DNA of 64,000 bases, taken from contig JAJKFL010000014.1 in NCBI GenBank assembly GCA_021186555.1, forward strand, positions 35,274,033-35,338,032. The letters run 5' to 3'. A program made the translations under genes and the position numbers. Positions within the stretch are counted from its first letter, which is position 1; each line of letters begins with the position of its first letter. Shown in pieces: positions 46,414 through 57,777 of the stretch. The notes under the pieces were generated by a model that had not been told where the DNA came from, searched no databases, and saw only the letters and a program-made list of their open reading frames with translations. The DNA comes from Reticulitermes speratus (Eukaryota > Arthropoda > Insecta > Blattodea > Rhinotermitidae).

Positions 46414-46734
46414 TGTGGAGCGTGGCGCTGGACTTGAAGGGACCCCTGTTCATACAAGAGCCCCCTCATCGTGTGGAGTTTTCCAACAGTTCAGGAGGCC
46501 GTGTGGATTGCTCTGCACACGGGAGCCCCCCGCCCGAATTGGCGTGGAGTCTGGGGGACGGTACTCCTGTAGTACATATCCCAGACCTGCGTCTAGTGCA
46601 CCCAAACGGGTCCCTGGTGTTTCCACCCTTCCCAGCGGAGCATTACCGCCATGACATCCATACGGCTCTCTACCGCTGCAAGGCACAGAACCAGATGGGG
46701 CAGATTGTCAGCCGGGATGTTCACGTGCGGGCTG
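46414..46734 (+). CDS. Dscam2-like: Dscam-family protein, exon 2 (Ig1)
   Basis: 321 bases, phase 1 at both ends, between tgtgtttcag and gtgagt. After the end of the signal peptide (VWSVA) it encodes the first Ig domain: DLKGPLFIQEPPHRVEFSNS, the first Cys in RVDCSAHGSPPP, the core Trp in ELAWSLGDG, SLVFPPFPAEHYRHDIH, the second Cys in ALYRCKAQNQMG, and the exit SRDVHVRA. The GSP/NSS and FPPF.AE.YR..(I/V)H...Y.C.A.N..G.I.SRDV.VRA frame is characteristic of Dscam Ig1 in insects. Asn sites at NSS and NGS may be glycosylated. Ends with one base of the next codon and joins exon 3 to give VHVRAVVKQKYEVQV, the usual Ig1-Ig2 linker. Confidence 0.95.
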
Positions 46735-47262
46735 GTGAGTAGCTATAAAGCTATTTTAATACATACCAACGACAATGGTTGTGACCTGTTGTAATTTACG
46801 TATTACTTATTGTATCGTGAAAAATAGCCTAGCTAAGCCCTTATTTAGACACCTCGCGTAGGCCTACAACAAAGGCATTTATTATGTAGTGTTTATACGA
46901 AACTATTTAAAACAGTAACCAAATATGGAACATCGTATTTTATACATCACTGAACATAAAATATATAACAGAGTTTACAAAACATGCTCGAAGTGTCCTC
47001 CATTGTTCTCCTGATCATATTTCAAAATATATAAGAAGTTTCCGCCGTGAAGATGCTGATTTTATCTTCGGTATTAACTCCCAGTTGTTATAAGTTCTGG
47101 TATATGTTTTTAAGAAAATCCCAGAAACAGAAATCAGAAGGAGTTTAGATCCGGGGATCCTGAAATGTTGTGATTATACACGTACGATGCGATATAAGAC
47201 ACAGTGTTCCCTCAAAGATATGGCTTAAAATAGATAATTCTGCGTAAAAAATGTGTTTTAGA
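46735..47262. other. Intron 2, proximal part; no gene seen
   Basis: AT-rich, no homology recognised. Confidence 0.5.
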
Positions 47263-48152
47263 ATAAGGGGATGTGCTGAAAATCCATGCCTCGCAATTTT
47301 AATACTGAAATGGTAAACACATTTTAAGGAAACCAAAATAGTTATCTTCCTTACATTTTATTTACCTGTATACACTTACTTCTCTACACAACCACCTATG
47401 CGGTGTACACACTTTCGCCAACTTTCAAGTAGTTTCGCAACTCCGGCTCGAGGGGATTATGCATCTGGATGACGGAACCAGAAGTTAACCGCCGTCTTGA
47501 CTTCATCGTCCAACGCATAGTTATTTCCTCCAAGACGTTCCTCAGTTTGGGAAGATGATAAAAATCCGACCGCCAAATCAAGGGTATAGATATGGTTGGT
47601 GATCCAAGACGGTGAAAAAAGGCGTCGAATCTCTGCAGTTGTTCTCGCACTTGCCTGTGGTCGAGCCTAGTCATGTTGAAGGCGAGGCTGCTCCATGTTA
47701 GGATGAATTCTCAGAAGTCGTGCTTTCAACACACGACTCCGATGAGCCTCGTCGGTTGCAGTTCGTGGTCTCCCGCTGCGTTCTTTTAACTCGAGCTCAG
47801 GGAGACCTGTTCAATCTTTCCATCACTATCACGTGCACAGCAGCATCGAACAGTACTGATGTCTACACATTCCTCTCCATAAGCAATTTTCGTTCGCCAA
47901 TGAATGTCGATGGGAGGCATGTGTTCTGCTATCAGGAACTCTGTCATTGCACGCTCTTTCATCGCACTGACAGACTCGCGTTACACTCCGCCATGTTTAC
48001 AAGCAGAATTCAGAGCCCTCTAGAGGCAGAAGTTTAAAAGTGCGGGCGCCCGGTTCGGAAAAGTCTAAAAAATTGAATGCACTGTGTACCCTTACATATA
48101 TTTCTCTTCAGTAAAGGAAAAAGGCGGCATTACTTTTCAGCACCCCTTTGTA
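47263..48152 (-). pseudogene. Deleted mariner element
   Basis: Ends are imperfect inverted repeats: aaggggatgtgctgaaaatc on the left and, on the opposite strand, aaaggggtgctgaaaagtaa on the right. Minus-strand frames give the very C-terminus of a mariner transposase: DDEVKTAVNFWFRHPDA, then GVAKLLESWRKCVHRIGGCV and a stop near 47370. Near the 5' end come pieces of the N-terminal part (MAECNASLSVR). Many stops and no room for the DDD catalytic core at about 0.9 kb. A dead internal-deletion copy in Dscam intron 2. Confidence 0.8.
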
Positions 48153-48189
48153 TTAGCTTCACTCTCTGAAGCTATACAGGACAGGAAAT

Positions 48190-48380
48190 CGGTTTATGGT
48201 CAAACTTCAGCCGCTTGAATGGATATCAGATATTACGAGTACCTTTACATTAACTCATCAGTGTCGTAATATGCAAGAAACCAATATAAGTAACAGTCGA
48301 ATACAACATGTATTGCTGACCAGCAGCTCCGTGTTTAGGCTTTACAAACAAACCATCATCAGACTGTACAAGAAGGTAAA
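48190..48380 (-). mobile_element. Decayed Penelope-like end (hammerhead-like relic)
   Basis: On the minus strand CTGATGA (48356-48362) is followed by a stem ggttt/aaagcc, but GAAAC is replaced by TAAAC. Same layout as the three better motifs, without an intact core. Confidence 0.35.
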
Positions 48381-50498
48381 GGTTTCAGTGTAAGACATGC
48401 GTATAGAAAAGTTCAAGTTTTAAATCTCAGATTGTTACAATTAGTGTTCGTAAAACATTCTTAAAATCGAGCTAGCAGTCGGTTAAATATACATGTTCTC
48501 TTCCACTGTTATGCTTATTTGTCTCTTAGTCGTAACTAATGCTAATCGACTCGTAAGTAGATTAGCATTCATGATGGATGATGCTAGGGACTGTCCAATC
48601 GCTGCTGATAAGACCTGCCGTCACAGCTTTGTTATATTCTGTTTCAGACTCGCTCTATAATTGAAATATATACAACATACATATGTTATGAACCTCTGTG
48701 TCATTTAAGGCTCAGTATTCAGGAAAAAATTGTGTAGGTATAAAAACTGAACAAAAATATCTTAGAGAAGATGTCCTGTATTGTAGTGACACTGAGAGAC
48801 GATTAGTACACGGTGACATTTTGAAGAGGCAGTACAATTAGGGGTGTCTTATCTTCATCGAAGAGTATCTCCTGAAACGTATCCTCTGAATATAACTGCA
48901 ATCTCTTGCACATTTGTCTTCCAGACTTTCTCAACTTCTTTTCTTTCTTTCCTGCAGTCTTTCCTTTACTGCATTTACGTAAGGACTGCTGATTAGTACA
49001 AGGTATCAGTGGTTATTTCTCTTTCTTTTGGGGACATTTAAGCTGCAGAAAGACCTGGAGGAATTGTTTGGAGTGTGATGAAGGACGAAACGTCTTCTTT
49101 GTCTGTGCCTGGAGTAGTTTTATTTTTACCTAGTTCAGCTTCAAAAGGCGCAGCAGAAGAAAACGGACTTCCTTGCTTGCATGCTTGCACCTCTAATGAA
49201 GTGCTGAAGTGCTGGAATTAGTGTGGATTTGGTATAGTCTTATTGGTGGCATGCAGGAGCGAACTAGACGTTTCAAGTACCTCTGCTTAAAGTGACCAAA
49301 TTTCATACTCTCAAACCACTTTGAGCATTTGAAATGTTTAATAACTAAGAACTAAGAAAATAATGCTGAAAAAGAAAATACATCTGGTACTGTGTAGAAT
49401 TTCTCCACTATTTGTCTTCATCCTCTTTGAGAGTTCCTGATTGTGGAAAGCCATCACACTGATTCATAAAGTGACACTTTAGGTCGATGTACAGTGAGGT
49501 GGTAGACACGACATTAAAATATCACCTTCTTTTTCAAAGGGAAGCACCTCATTATTCTTAGGCTAGAGGACCTGTCGACAAAGAAAAAGACTTTGTCTTC
49601 CTGAGTCTATTTTACAAACAACGACACAACTTCGATTTACTGTAACAAATAACATCGTCCTATGTTTAAAATTACTGTAATATGCATCAACGTGCAGCAG
49701 TTGCAGCTGTGCAAATTATTGTAACCATAGATTCTGATTTCGAAAATAGAGCCAGATAGGTTAATTCATATTTTATACCGAATCGGAATTTACTTAGAAC
49801 AACTGAAAGCTAAATATGCGAGGTGAGGCAAAATTCAAATGGGGGCTGTTTAGGAGTTTTAGCTGAGAGGAAGGCGATAGAAACACGCTAATCTATGTCA
49901 GAATAGTAAGATATTTCTAAGTTTGCGATGGTAAAGAATTTGGAGATTCGACAATTATTGCTCACATATATCCTCCAATAGGAGTTACGAACAGCCCGAG
50001 AAATTTTCTTCGTTACAATTGATATGGGGATACACAAGTTAATTCATGGACTAGGGGGAAAATTTGGGGACTGAATCAGAATTTAAAAAATCGAGTTTAT
50101 GTAAGGTTCCAGTGGGAACGGTAGAATTTGAGCTTGTTAGCCAATAAGATCATTACAAATATTCGGGTACATTTAGATTGCGATGGGTACAGGTTTGAGT
50201 AGCCAAGGACGCGCAGACCCTTGTTTTTCGACATTCGCCCAAGTCAGACATGCAATCAAATCACTCTAGGCCGTATTACAACGAAAATAAACTATAAATT
50301 AGAAGTGTGTGCAAATCTAGCACCGCTTTAGTTTCATTAGTGAAGTGAAGTGAAGCTTAATAGAAAATCGACTTTCAAGAGCGTGCTTCAGAATGAATAT
50401 ACCTGATCAGTGCCCTAGATATTCCGCTCTTGCGTTGTGATGGCAGTGCATTTTTACTGAAGGAAAAATGACTGGTTAATTTGAACTATGACCTGTAC
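48381..50498. other. Intron 2; no gene seen
   Basis: About 2 kb without coding homology. No repeat borders recognised. Confidence 0.45.
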
Positions 50499-50948
50499 GG
50501 TCGAGTCTCGATGTTCGTGGTTATTTTGGATCGATGTTACCCTCACGGACATCGGAGTCTGTTTTCAATGTTAAAGGACTATCTGTTTCCAAGAAATTTT
50601 GAAATACCAGCAATACCAAATATAAAAACCCTCAAAAAAGCATAAAGGTTTATTTTAATAAAATACACACCATTTTTAGATGCACAACATACACTAAGTA
50701 ATTGAAAGCTTGTCTCGTCACATAAAGCACAAACGCAGTCTACCTCACTTAATAAAAGACCGAGCTTGACTGAGCTTAGTGTGATCTGCGCAATAAGAGG
50801 AGAGTGGGAAAAGTCCAGTTAACAAGCCACACACTTTCAGAATGGTCAGTCGGTCACGAAATATTGAAACAATAGTACTGAAATAAATCATCACAAAAGA
50901 ACGAAATCCCGAACACCAATGTTTAGGAACATCGAGACTCTACTTTAT
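50499..50948. mobile_element. MITE-like element, about 440 bp
   Basis: gagtctcgatgttcgtgg on the left and its near complement gaacatcgagactctac on the right form inverted ends. The inner part near 50700-50820 recurs inverted at 5170-5340. No protein. Tigger-type origin is possible but unproven. It ends about 100 bases before exon 3. Confidence 0.6.
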
Positions 50949-51044
50949 TTTTCTGTGAAAATATTACACAGCAAAGCGGTGGCTAGTTCACAGTACTGGG
51001 CACTTGGCAAGTGGAAGTGATGTTGTAACCTTTGTGTGTCGCAG

Positions 51045-51206
51045 TGGTGAAGCAGAAGTATGAAGTGCAGGTGTATGACGAGTATGTCATCAGTGGGAAC
51101 ACAGCTGTATTGCGATGTCAGGTCCCCAGTTACGTGGCTGATTACGTCATGGTCACCTCATGGATCCAGGATGGCTCCGTCAATATCTATCCCAACACAG
51201 ACACAG
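51045..51206 (+). CDS. Dscam2-like: Dscam-family protein, exon 3 (Ig2, first half)
   Basis: 162 bases, phase 1 at both ends, between gtgtgtcgcag and gtaaag. Encodes VVKQKYEVQVYDEYVISGN, then the first Ig2 Cys in TAVLRCQVPSYVADYV, the core Trp in MVTSWIQDG and SVNIYPNTDT. It ends before the second Cys, which lies in exon 4, exactly as in the exon 3/exon 4 split of insect Dscam genes. Joined to exon 4 it reads NTDTGGKYAVL. A second possible donor (gtaagc, 7 bases downstream) would break the frame and is not preferred. Confidence 0.95.
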
Positions 51207-51579
51207 GTAAAGTAAGCTGTCAAAGTGCTTGCACGAATTTCATAAATCAAAGTGTAATGGGCATATAATATCTTAGAGTCCGCATATTTCATCTTCAAAT
51301 GTACTGAAAGTCTTTAAACTAAATTAAGTACTGAGAGTCTACACTATAATTTATGTCAGTTTTGGTGTGTAACTGTGAGTGGTAACCACTACTTCACAAG
51401 AAATGCACATCGAAACTAATGTTCTCATAAGGTGCCAACCCTAAATAATTTGGCTACACACACACATAGAGTGAAGAGAAATTTGCGCAGAAGCTCTCCA
51501 GAGAATACAGCTGGGCTCCCCTGTGATCACAAAATGGAACACGCACAAAAACGATGATGCAACAAGCCGTTATCCCTCA
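51207..51579. other. Intron 3, proximal part; no gene seen
   Basis: No homology recognised. Confidence 0.45.
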
Positions 51580-52080
51580 GTGTGTGTAAAGGTCGAACTG
51601 ATATCGCTACACGACATATCCTATTCGACTTCATCCAACGCAAATGTGCTTCGATGATTGCAGCAGCGTCTCCGTGAGACATGCATTGTAAGAACTATGG
51701 CAATCGTGAAAGCAGGTAGCCCATGAAATGTACGGACACCATCCAATGAAGATATCATATTTGCAAATGTGGAACAAGAAATATGGGGAAGTTCAGTCGA
51801 TATCGCATGATAACTGCGGCGATCGCAATCGAGGGTCCTCCTGACGATCGATCAACTGGATCCACATTACTACTCGAGGAACGCACATCCATTTCCAGAT
51901 GATCGTCCTGTACAGCTGTTGTAACTACAAAGCGCCCATAGTTTTACCATTTAGTCCTTGCGCTATTGCACAGTGACACCTAACTCGAAAACTAAACTCT
52001 CAAAACATACGCTGTAAAATATTTTTGACTTATTATTTAACAAGGTCTCATGTTATGGAGAGTTTGTGGTGGAATATCTT
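51580..52080 (+). pseudogene. Tc1/mariner-type transposase relic, linker region
   Basis: A + frame near 51712-51900 reads VRTPSNEDIIFANVEQEIWG, stops, then QLDPHYYSRN; this matches the linker of IS630-like insect transposases (GRPR.VRT...E..VL..VE..P..S.R.IA; LHPYH.QRVQ). End word gagtttgtggtggaatatct recalls a terminal repeat. Heavily decayed. Confidence 0.5.
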
Positions 52081-52106
52081 TTCACTCTGTATATAGTAAC
52101 ATTGAC

Positions 52107-52138
52107 ATCTGTATATGTATATATATATATATATAATA
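52107..52138 (+). repeat. (TA)n microsatellite
   Basis: Run of about ten ta units after tgtatatg. Confidence 0.9.
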
Positions 52139-52364
52139 TAATAACCATGGCTCAACAGCCCTATATGGGCTCGGCCGGGCGTCCTCTTGCCTCCTCTTTT
52201 CCGAGGTTACTGGGTCGTGCGCATTCGTGGCAGTTGGTGACTGGCCAACTGGCCGCGCTGCTGTTCTATCCATCCTGATGTGACCGCCAGAGCCATCTGG
52301 CAGGCAGTCAGGAGACTTGGGTGAGAAATGACCACAATTTTGCTTACGAAACATTTCTATTCAT

Positions 52365-52530
52365 GCTCGTAAGTTTCTTTTACATGCCGTAAATCTACGA
52401 CATGGGACCGACGGCTTTACTTCCCCTCCGAAGGAAGTGGTGCTCCGGATTTTTATCACCCTTTAAAAATCCATCTACCTCGGTCGGGATCGAACCCGCG
52501 AACCTTGGGTCCAGTGGAACATTGACATCT
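52365..52530 (-). mobile_element. tRNA-derived SINE-like fragment (family S4)
   Basis: On the minus strand ggttcgcgggttcgatcccg has the form of a tRNA B box, followed by agatggatttttaaagggtg, cggagcaccacttccttcgg and taaagccgtcggtcccatgt. Single copy in this window, so family status is inferred from the B box alone. Confidence 0.5.
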
Positions 52531-52564
52531 ACAACTGCAATTTGAGAGACATTTTAAATGAGTA

Positions 52565-52870
52565 TTTAGTGGCCGAGATAGCTCAGCCTGTATAGTGAGC
52601 AGGCTGGATGAAAGAGGATTCATGATAGGACTGCCGGTAGAGACAGCAGATTTTTTCTTTTTTTCTAGGGTATCCAGACCAAATAATGGTAAAACAGCCT
52701 CCTATTCAATGGGTTTTTAAGATTCTTTCTCCGAAGGCAAAAGCGACAGGAACGTGAAGTTGACCACACGCAACTCTCTGGCGTTAAGGTTAAAAATGCG
52801 CAGCGCTATACCTTCATACCCCACGTGGCTTCATGCCTTGTAAAGGGTCCACGGTAACTTTACCTTTCGA
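52565..52870 (+). mobile_element. SINE S2, diverged copy
   Basis: Head ggccgagatagctcagcctg, body aaacagcctcctattcaatg and gaagttgaccacacgcaact, and tail ggtaactttaccttt follow the S2 order with many changes. Confidence 0.6.
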
Positions 52871-53129
52871 GCTGGCGAATCTTTAAGCATATACACCAAT
52901 TAATAATAATGTCTTGATATTCATTACGTATGTACCAGCAATGATTGTTGTCTCCGAGGCGGCAGTGATGCCTGGCCACAGTTGCAGAACTAGATTGCCA
53001 TCACTCTATCCAGCCCGGCTCTGAGACCCATCCGAATAAAGTGACAGGAGGGTCAAGCCGATCACTGACCTCTACTAGTGCATGTCTCCTTATACTTGAA
53101 GGACAGATGTACTTGAGAGCGCCATTGTG
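52871..53129. other. Intron 3; no gene seen
   Basis: No homology recognised. Confidence 0.4.
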
Positions 53130-53250
53130 CCTATCTTCATCTTGAGATTGAAGGTTCTCAGAGTATTGAATATGAAGATTTCGGTCTTCTGAAATGTGAC
53201 GCCGTGTAGCCTGGTACATGGTACCAACGTTTCGGAGGAACATACTGTAT
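53130..53250 (-). repeat. Dispersed repeat R3, longer copy
   Basis: Minus-strand frame MFLRNVGTMYQATRRHISED, followed by ENLQSQDED, has a residue pattern I recall from repeats in cockroach and termite assemblies. A second copy is at 33640-33740. Not a host gene. Confidence 0.5.
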
Positions 53251-54189
53251 TTGTCTAATACTTATACGGCATCATAATCTTGACCTTTATACGAGTAACA
53301 GAACCTTTGTACAGACTACACAATATTTGAACGTGAAAATTAATGAGGCACTGCATGCAGAATCATAAAAAGACAACGCGTTCGTAAGGTGTACTCCGTT
53401 AGTATACACCAGTCCATTCTTGTTTTTTTGGATTTTCTCGATACGTCCCACAATAGTGCCTTCCAAAAGTCGGCCCCCCAACTACTGAGCTTGCCACGGT
53501 TACGGTCACAGCAGGTCGATGGGCTCGTGGCGTACCCAGACTTGCCTCCAGGAGTGTTTATGGTGGTTTGTCAAGCCGCAATTAAGAATTTTTCCCCTGG
53601 GTGTAAAATGAAATCCACTACGTATAGAGTCCTTCATGTAAATCTGTTTATACGTATTGCATTGCGTTTTCTGATGTAGCCGATTGCTATTCCTTTGCAG
53701 TCACTCGCTCTTAATTACACGTACTGTTCAGGGATGATAACTTCACACATAGTTACTTAATTTACTTTTTCTTAATTCTTACCATCACACCTTGTGCGCT
53801 CACTTCCCAGTGTTTAATGTATTTCAACTGCAACCGCAACAGAATCTCTCCCGCTTGCCGGAGTTTACTTCGATGTAAGATTTCGGATAAGTGTTGACAA
53901 CAAAATAGTCTCTCTGGAGCTCAATACAGAAGTTTTACTACAAAACTAAAGCGCGAAGCACAAGTCCAAGTCCCTTTGCCAGTTTAGCTTTACTGCTTAC
54001 TGGACACATCCCTGGGCATGTGTTGTGGAAACCCTAAAACTATAACTGGGACTTCTGCTTACACTAAGAGTTTCTCCTGTTGACTAAGGTACTTGTGTTG
54101 CAAGTCGTAATATGTCCTTCTGAGGGAGCGAAGGCTCTGGGTTCAATGAATTTCTGGTGTTTGAACCCAGATTGGCTCAAATGTGTCCC
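53251..54189. other. Intron 3; no gene seen
   Basis: Frames of up to 96 codons without homology. Confidence 0.4.
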
Positions 54190-54672
54190 CTGAAAGCGTT
54201 TGCGGAAGGAAGCGGTCGTGATGAATATTGAGGTGCAATTGCGTGTTCCTGAAGTGGTCATGATGCAAACTGAGGTACAATCCTGTGTTCCTGAAACGGT
54301 CGTGATGCAAATTGAAGTACAAGTGTGTTTTCCTGAAGCGGTCGTGATGCAAATTGAGGTATAATCCTGTGTTCCTGAAGCGGTCGTGATGCAAATTGAG
54401 GTATAATCCTGTGTTCCTGAAGCGGTCGTGATGCAAATTGAAGTACAAGTGTGTTTTCCTGAAGCGGTCGTGATGCAAATTGAGGTATAATCCTGTGTTC
54501 CTGAAGCGGTCGTGATGCAAATTGAAGTACAAGTGTGTTTTCCTGAAGCGGTCGTGATGCAAATTGAGGTATAATCCTGTGTTCCTGAAGCGGTTGTGAT
54601 GCAAATTGAAGTACAATCTGTGTTCCTGAAGCGGCCGCGATGCATATTGAGGTACAATCGCCTGTTCCTCTT
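54190..54672 (+). repeat. 42-bp tandem array with two alternating unit types
   Basis: Common start gcggtcgtgatgcaaattga; type A continues ggtataatcctgtgttcctg, type B agtacaagtgtgttttcctg. From about 54295 the order is B A A B A B A, then a 41-base unit. About 11 units. 42 is a multiple of three, so a 237-codon minus frame stays open with a 14-residue repeat; I regard it as satellite, not gene. Confidence 0.93.
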
Positions 54673-55186
54673 GTATGTGGAATGTGTAATGTCTAACGTG
54701 GACACACGCTGTTTGTGCAGACTATCTGAGAAGAGTGTTTGTGTGTGGCGTGTGTAAGTAATATTTAACGTGCGCACACGCTGTTTGTGCGAACTATGTG
54801 ACAGTGGCCTTTGTTTGTGTCATGTGTAAGTAACGACAGACGCTTTTTTACCATGGCCAATAAAATGTTAGCAAAAACGTATTTTATATTTATAACAAAA
54901 CCAATATTTTTATTTATGGCATTTCTGAATTGTTTTCTTGCCCTAAATGTGATAAACCTGCACTATCCCATAATAGGATCAGCCCCATGTTTGGTACAGT
55001 TGCTGCTGCTTCGTACAGTAGCATTATCTCCATAATGAATTACTTCAATAACGTGACAATAATTGTGCTTAATGCAGGACAGCTAAGCTTTAAAATACAC
55101 TAAACGTTACATCATTATTACTAGCTGTATAGTCACTGTAGCCAAAAGACGACGCTACGCCATATTAGGCTACTTTACTCTATGTA
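54673..55186. other. Intron 3; no gene seen
   Basis: Two gtgtgtggcgtgtgtaagta-like words near 54740 and 54815 form a small diverged duplication. Nothing else seen. Confidence 0.45.
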
Positions 55187-57495
55187 CAGTAAAACTTGTG
55201 TGAAGTTGGCCACCCTTGTAAATCAGCCACCTGTCGCAGTTGGCCGCACTTATATGGAAGCAGAAAATTCCTATGGTGTTATACATAGTCTTTGCTTCAT
55301 AACTTGGCCACCTGTACATTCTTAATCTTGGCCAAAGTTTTCATTTAGTGCTATGCTTTATGTATAAGTTCAACCTCCCTATGTTGGCCGGCCTAAAGAT
55401 TTTTATAGTTTTTGTGTCATTCTGTATATGGGCTGAATTCTCATTCATTAGTGTAACTCCCTGTTGCCCACTCAACTCCATCCTTTCTCCACAAGTATAG
55501 ACAACAGATTGAAATTTTCTGGTGGAACTTACCCATCACTATACTTCAAGTCCCTATCCATTGACAGTGTTATGTAGCTACTGTACCCGTTTCCTACCTT
55601 CACTACCTGTCTCCGCACTCTGAGCTGTACCCTTGCACAAGTGATAATGCGCGGTTCGATTTTTGTAGTGTCAGGTGGCTCTTACTGTGTGATGTTTAAA
55701 AACCCGTGAAAATATAACATGGGCTTTAAGGGAAAAAGTTTTAACGAGTTGAATATGGAGAAGAAACAGGAAGTGCTAGACTTAAGTGATAAAGGTATTT
55801 GTCAACGAGCAATTGCTGTGCAGTTTGGTGTTGCGAAATCCACTGTTGGGAACAAAAAAAAACAGGTGTGCAATACTGAAGTTTTGGGAAGAAAACTGTA
55901 GAAATGAAAGGAAACTAAAACTACGAAGAACAGATGATGGGAGTGGTAATGCTGTAATGCTACAATTTTTTTCTATTTAGTTGTGGAAAGAATATCCCGG
56001 TTACTAGGCCAATGCTTACAACAAAAGCCAAGGAAATTGTACAGACCTTTCAAGTCTAAAATTTTCAGGCTAGCAATGGATATCTTGAATCGTTCAGAAC
56101 GTGACACAACATTAATTGTATTCCTATCTGGTGAATTGGCAGGAGCAGACGTGGAAGCCGTTGAACACTGGAAATCAAGACTGCACCAGATAATAAATGA
56201 ATACCCACCGTCAAATCAATTTAATACAGATGAGACGGGATTGTTTTATCGACAAATGGCCAGAAAAAGCTTCATTCAGAAAGAGGAAAAATGTAAAGGT
56301 GGGAAAATACCCCAGGAAAGATTAAATGTTATTTTCTTTGTAGTGCCCCTGGTGAAAAGTTAAAGCCTGTAGTCACTGGTAATGCTGCACGTCCTCGCGC
56401 ATTAAAAGAAAAATGGATAGACACCGAACACCTTCCAGTTGAATAATTTTCCAATAAACAGGTGTGGATGACCCAGGCAGTTTTTGAAGAATGGCTTGAA
56501 GATCTGAAGCGTATGATGAAAAAAAAAAAATCGGAAAATCTTGTTGCTTCTTGACAACAGTTACTCTGTGACAAATGTAATGAGCAAAGTAACGGTGAAA
56601 TTCCTTCCACCAAATCTAACATCTGAAGTTCAACTTTTAGTACAGGGAATCATACATGCTGTAAAATGGCGATATCACCATCAGAAGTTACAGTAAATTA
56701 TCACAATCGCAGAAACTAATAACACAAAATCTGATTTTTTAACAGATCGATATCAGTGTTACACGCACGTCGATGGTTAAGTAGTGCTTGGGAAGAGATT
56801 TCAAGAGAAACAATTGTGAAGTGCTTCCACCGAGTGGGATTTAATAACTACCAGAAAAAAATGAAGAATGTGAGGAGGATACGGGATAGAACAAAGTGAT
56901 ATGATCTCTTCCACTGGATGTTCAGAAGGACTTAGCGACAGTCGATGAGACTGAAGGTGGTACTACTGATTTCATTGTGCATGAATAAGTGCTCTTCACC
57001 CTAAATGAAATTTTCAAGGAAATGGAAGAACAGCACCAAGACTCACATTGTGGACATAGTGATAGTGATGGCAACAGTGACGTAGGGAATACAAATCACT
57101 GAAGGTCATATAAGGAAGCTCACCAGTGTGTGCGTGTCAATTAATTACATATTCCTCGGCCACCTAACCTCACTTTATCTTTGACCTTTTTCGTCTGTGC
57201 AATAGTATTAAGGCACAGTAGACTGCAGGTAAGGTGTGCACAAGACAGTCAAAAATCAATGAATATTTTTCACCAAATTAATGGCATTATTGTTGCTGAA
57301 TTTCAAGTAACACAATTTCATAAAATAATGTGTTTAATACATAGATTAATGGTTCTGTTTCATGCAATTAATGTATGTGTAATATACTAACATAGACATA
57401 CTTTGGATCCGTAAGTTTCCAAACTTTGGCCATCTGTATGATTTGGGTGGCTTTGAATGGAACCAAAGATGGCTAACATAGGTTTCACTGTTTAT
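55187..57495 (+). pseudogene. Tigger (pogo-type) DNA transposon, decayed autonomous copy
   Basis: Starts cagtaaaacttgtgtgaagt followed by tggccaccc, and ends with the complement of cagtgaaacctatgttagcc. Frames give the CENP-B-like HTH (GKSFNELNMEKKQEVLDLSD and CQRAIAVQFGVAKSTVGN, 55719-55860), a linker, then the DDE core: FNTDETGLFYRQM (first Asp, near 56222) with KGGKIPQERLNVIF, PVVTGNAARPRALKEKWID, WMTQAVFEEWLEDLKRMMKK, and a second Asp in LLLDNS (near 56553), later FLPPNLTS. At least four frame changes or stops (near 55865, 56360, 56520, 56690) disable it. It ends about 130 bases before Dscam exon 4. Confidence 0.9.
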
Positions 57496-57627
57496 GGTAT
57501 ATAGGTCCATATGTGTATTCTGTTAAAAACGAGGAGGCGAAGGAACGAGCGAATGCGTGTGTTTGAAAGTAGGTGTGAGAAAAATATTTCAACCCATGGA
57601 TATTCCTGTAAGAGCGATTGCTTTTAG

Positions 57628-57777
57628 GTGGCAAGTACGCAGTGCTCACAAGTGGCGACCTCTACATATACAACGCAGGACCAAGCGACGGTTACAAGAC
57701 ATACGCCTGTAGGACAGTGCACCGCCTGACCGGGGAAGTCCACGCCAGCGCGTATCCAGGCCGCATTATCATCACAG
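57628..57777 (+). CDS. Dscam2-like: Dscam-family protein, exon 4 (Ig2, second half)
   Basis: 150 bases, phase 1 at both ends, between gcttttag and gtaaaa. With the last base of exon 3 it encodes GGKYAVLTSGDLYIYNAGP, SDGYKTYACRTVHRLTGEV with the second Ig2 Cys, and YPGRIIIT, ending in the first base of the next codon. In Drosophila Dscam1 the equivalent exon is the twelve-fold alternative exon 4. Here I find one version only in the visible sequence on either side, which fits the Dscam2/3/4-type paralogues. The gene continues past the right edge (Ig3 onward). Confidence 0.95.

Noticed and set aside
51207-51268. Read-through extension of Dscam exon 3
   Set aside because: The frame runs on only 20 codons to a stop, while the gtaaag donor joins exon 4 exactly in phase.
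54064-54777. 237-codon minus-strand gene
   Set aside because: Produced by the 42-bp period; two frames are open at once and nothing outside the repeat supports coding.
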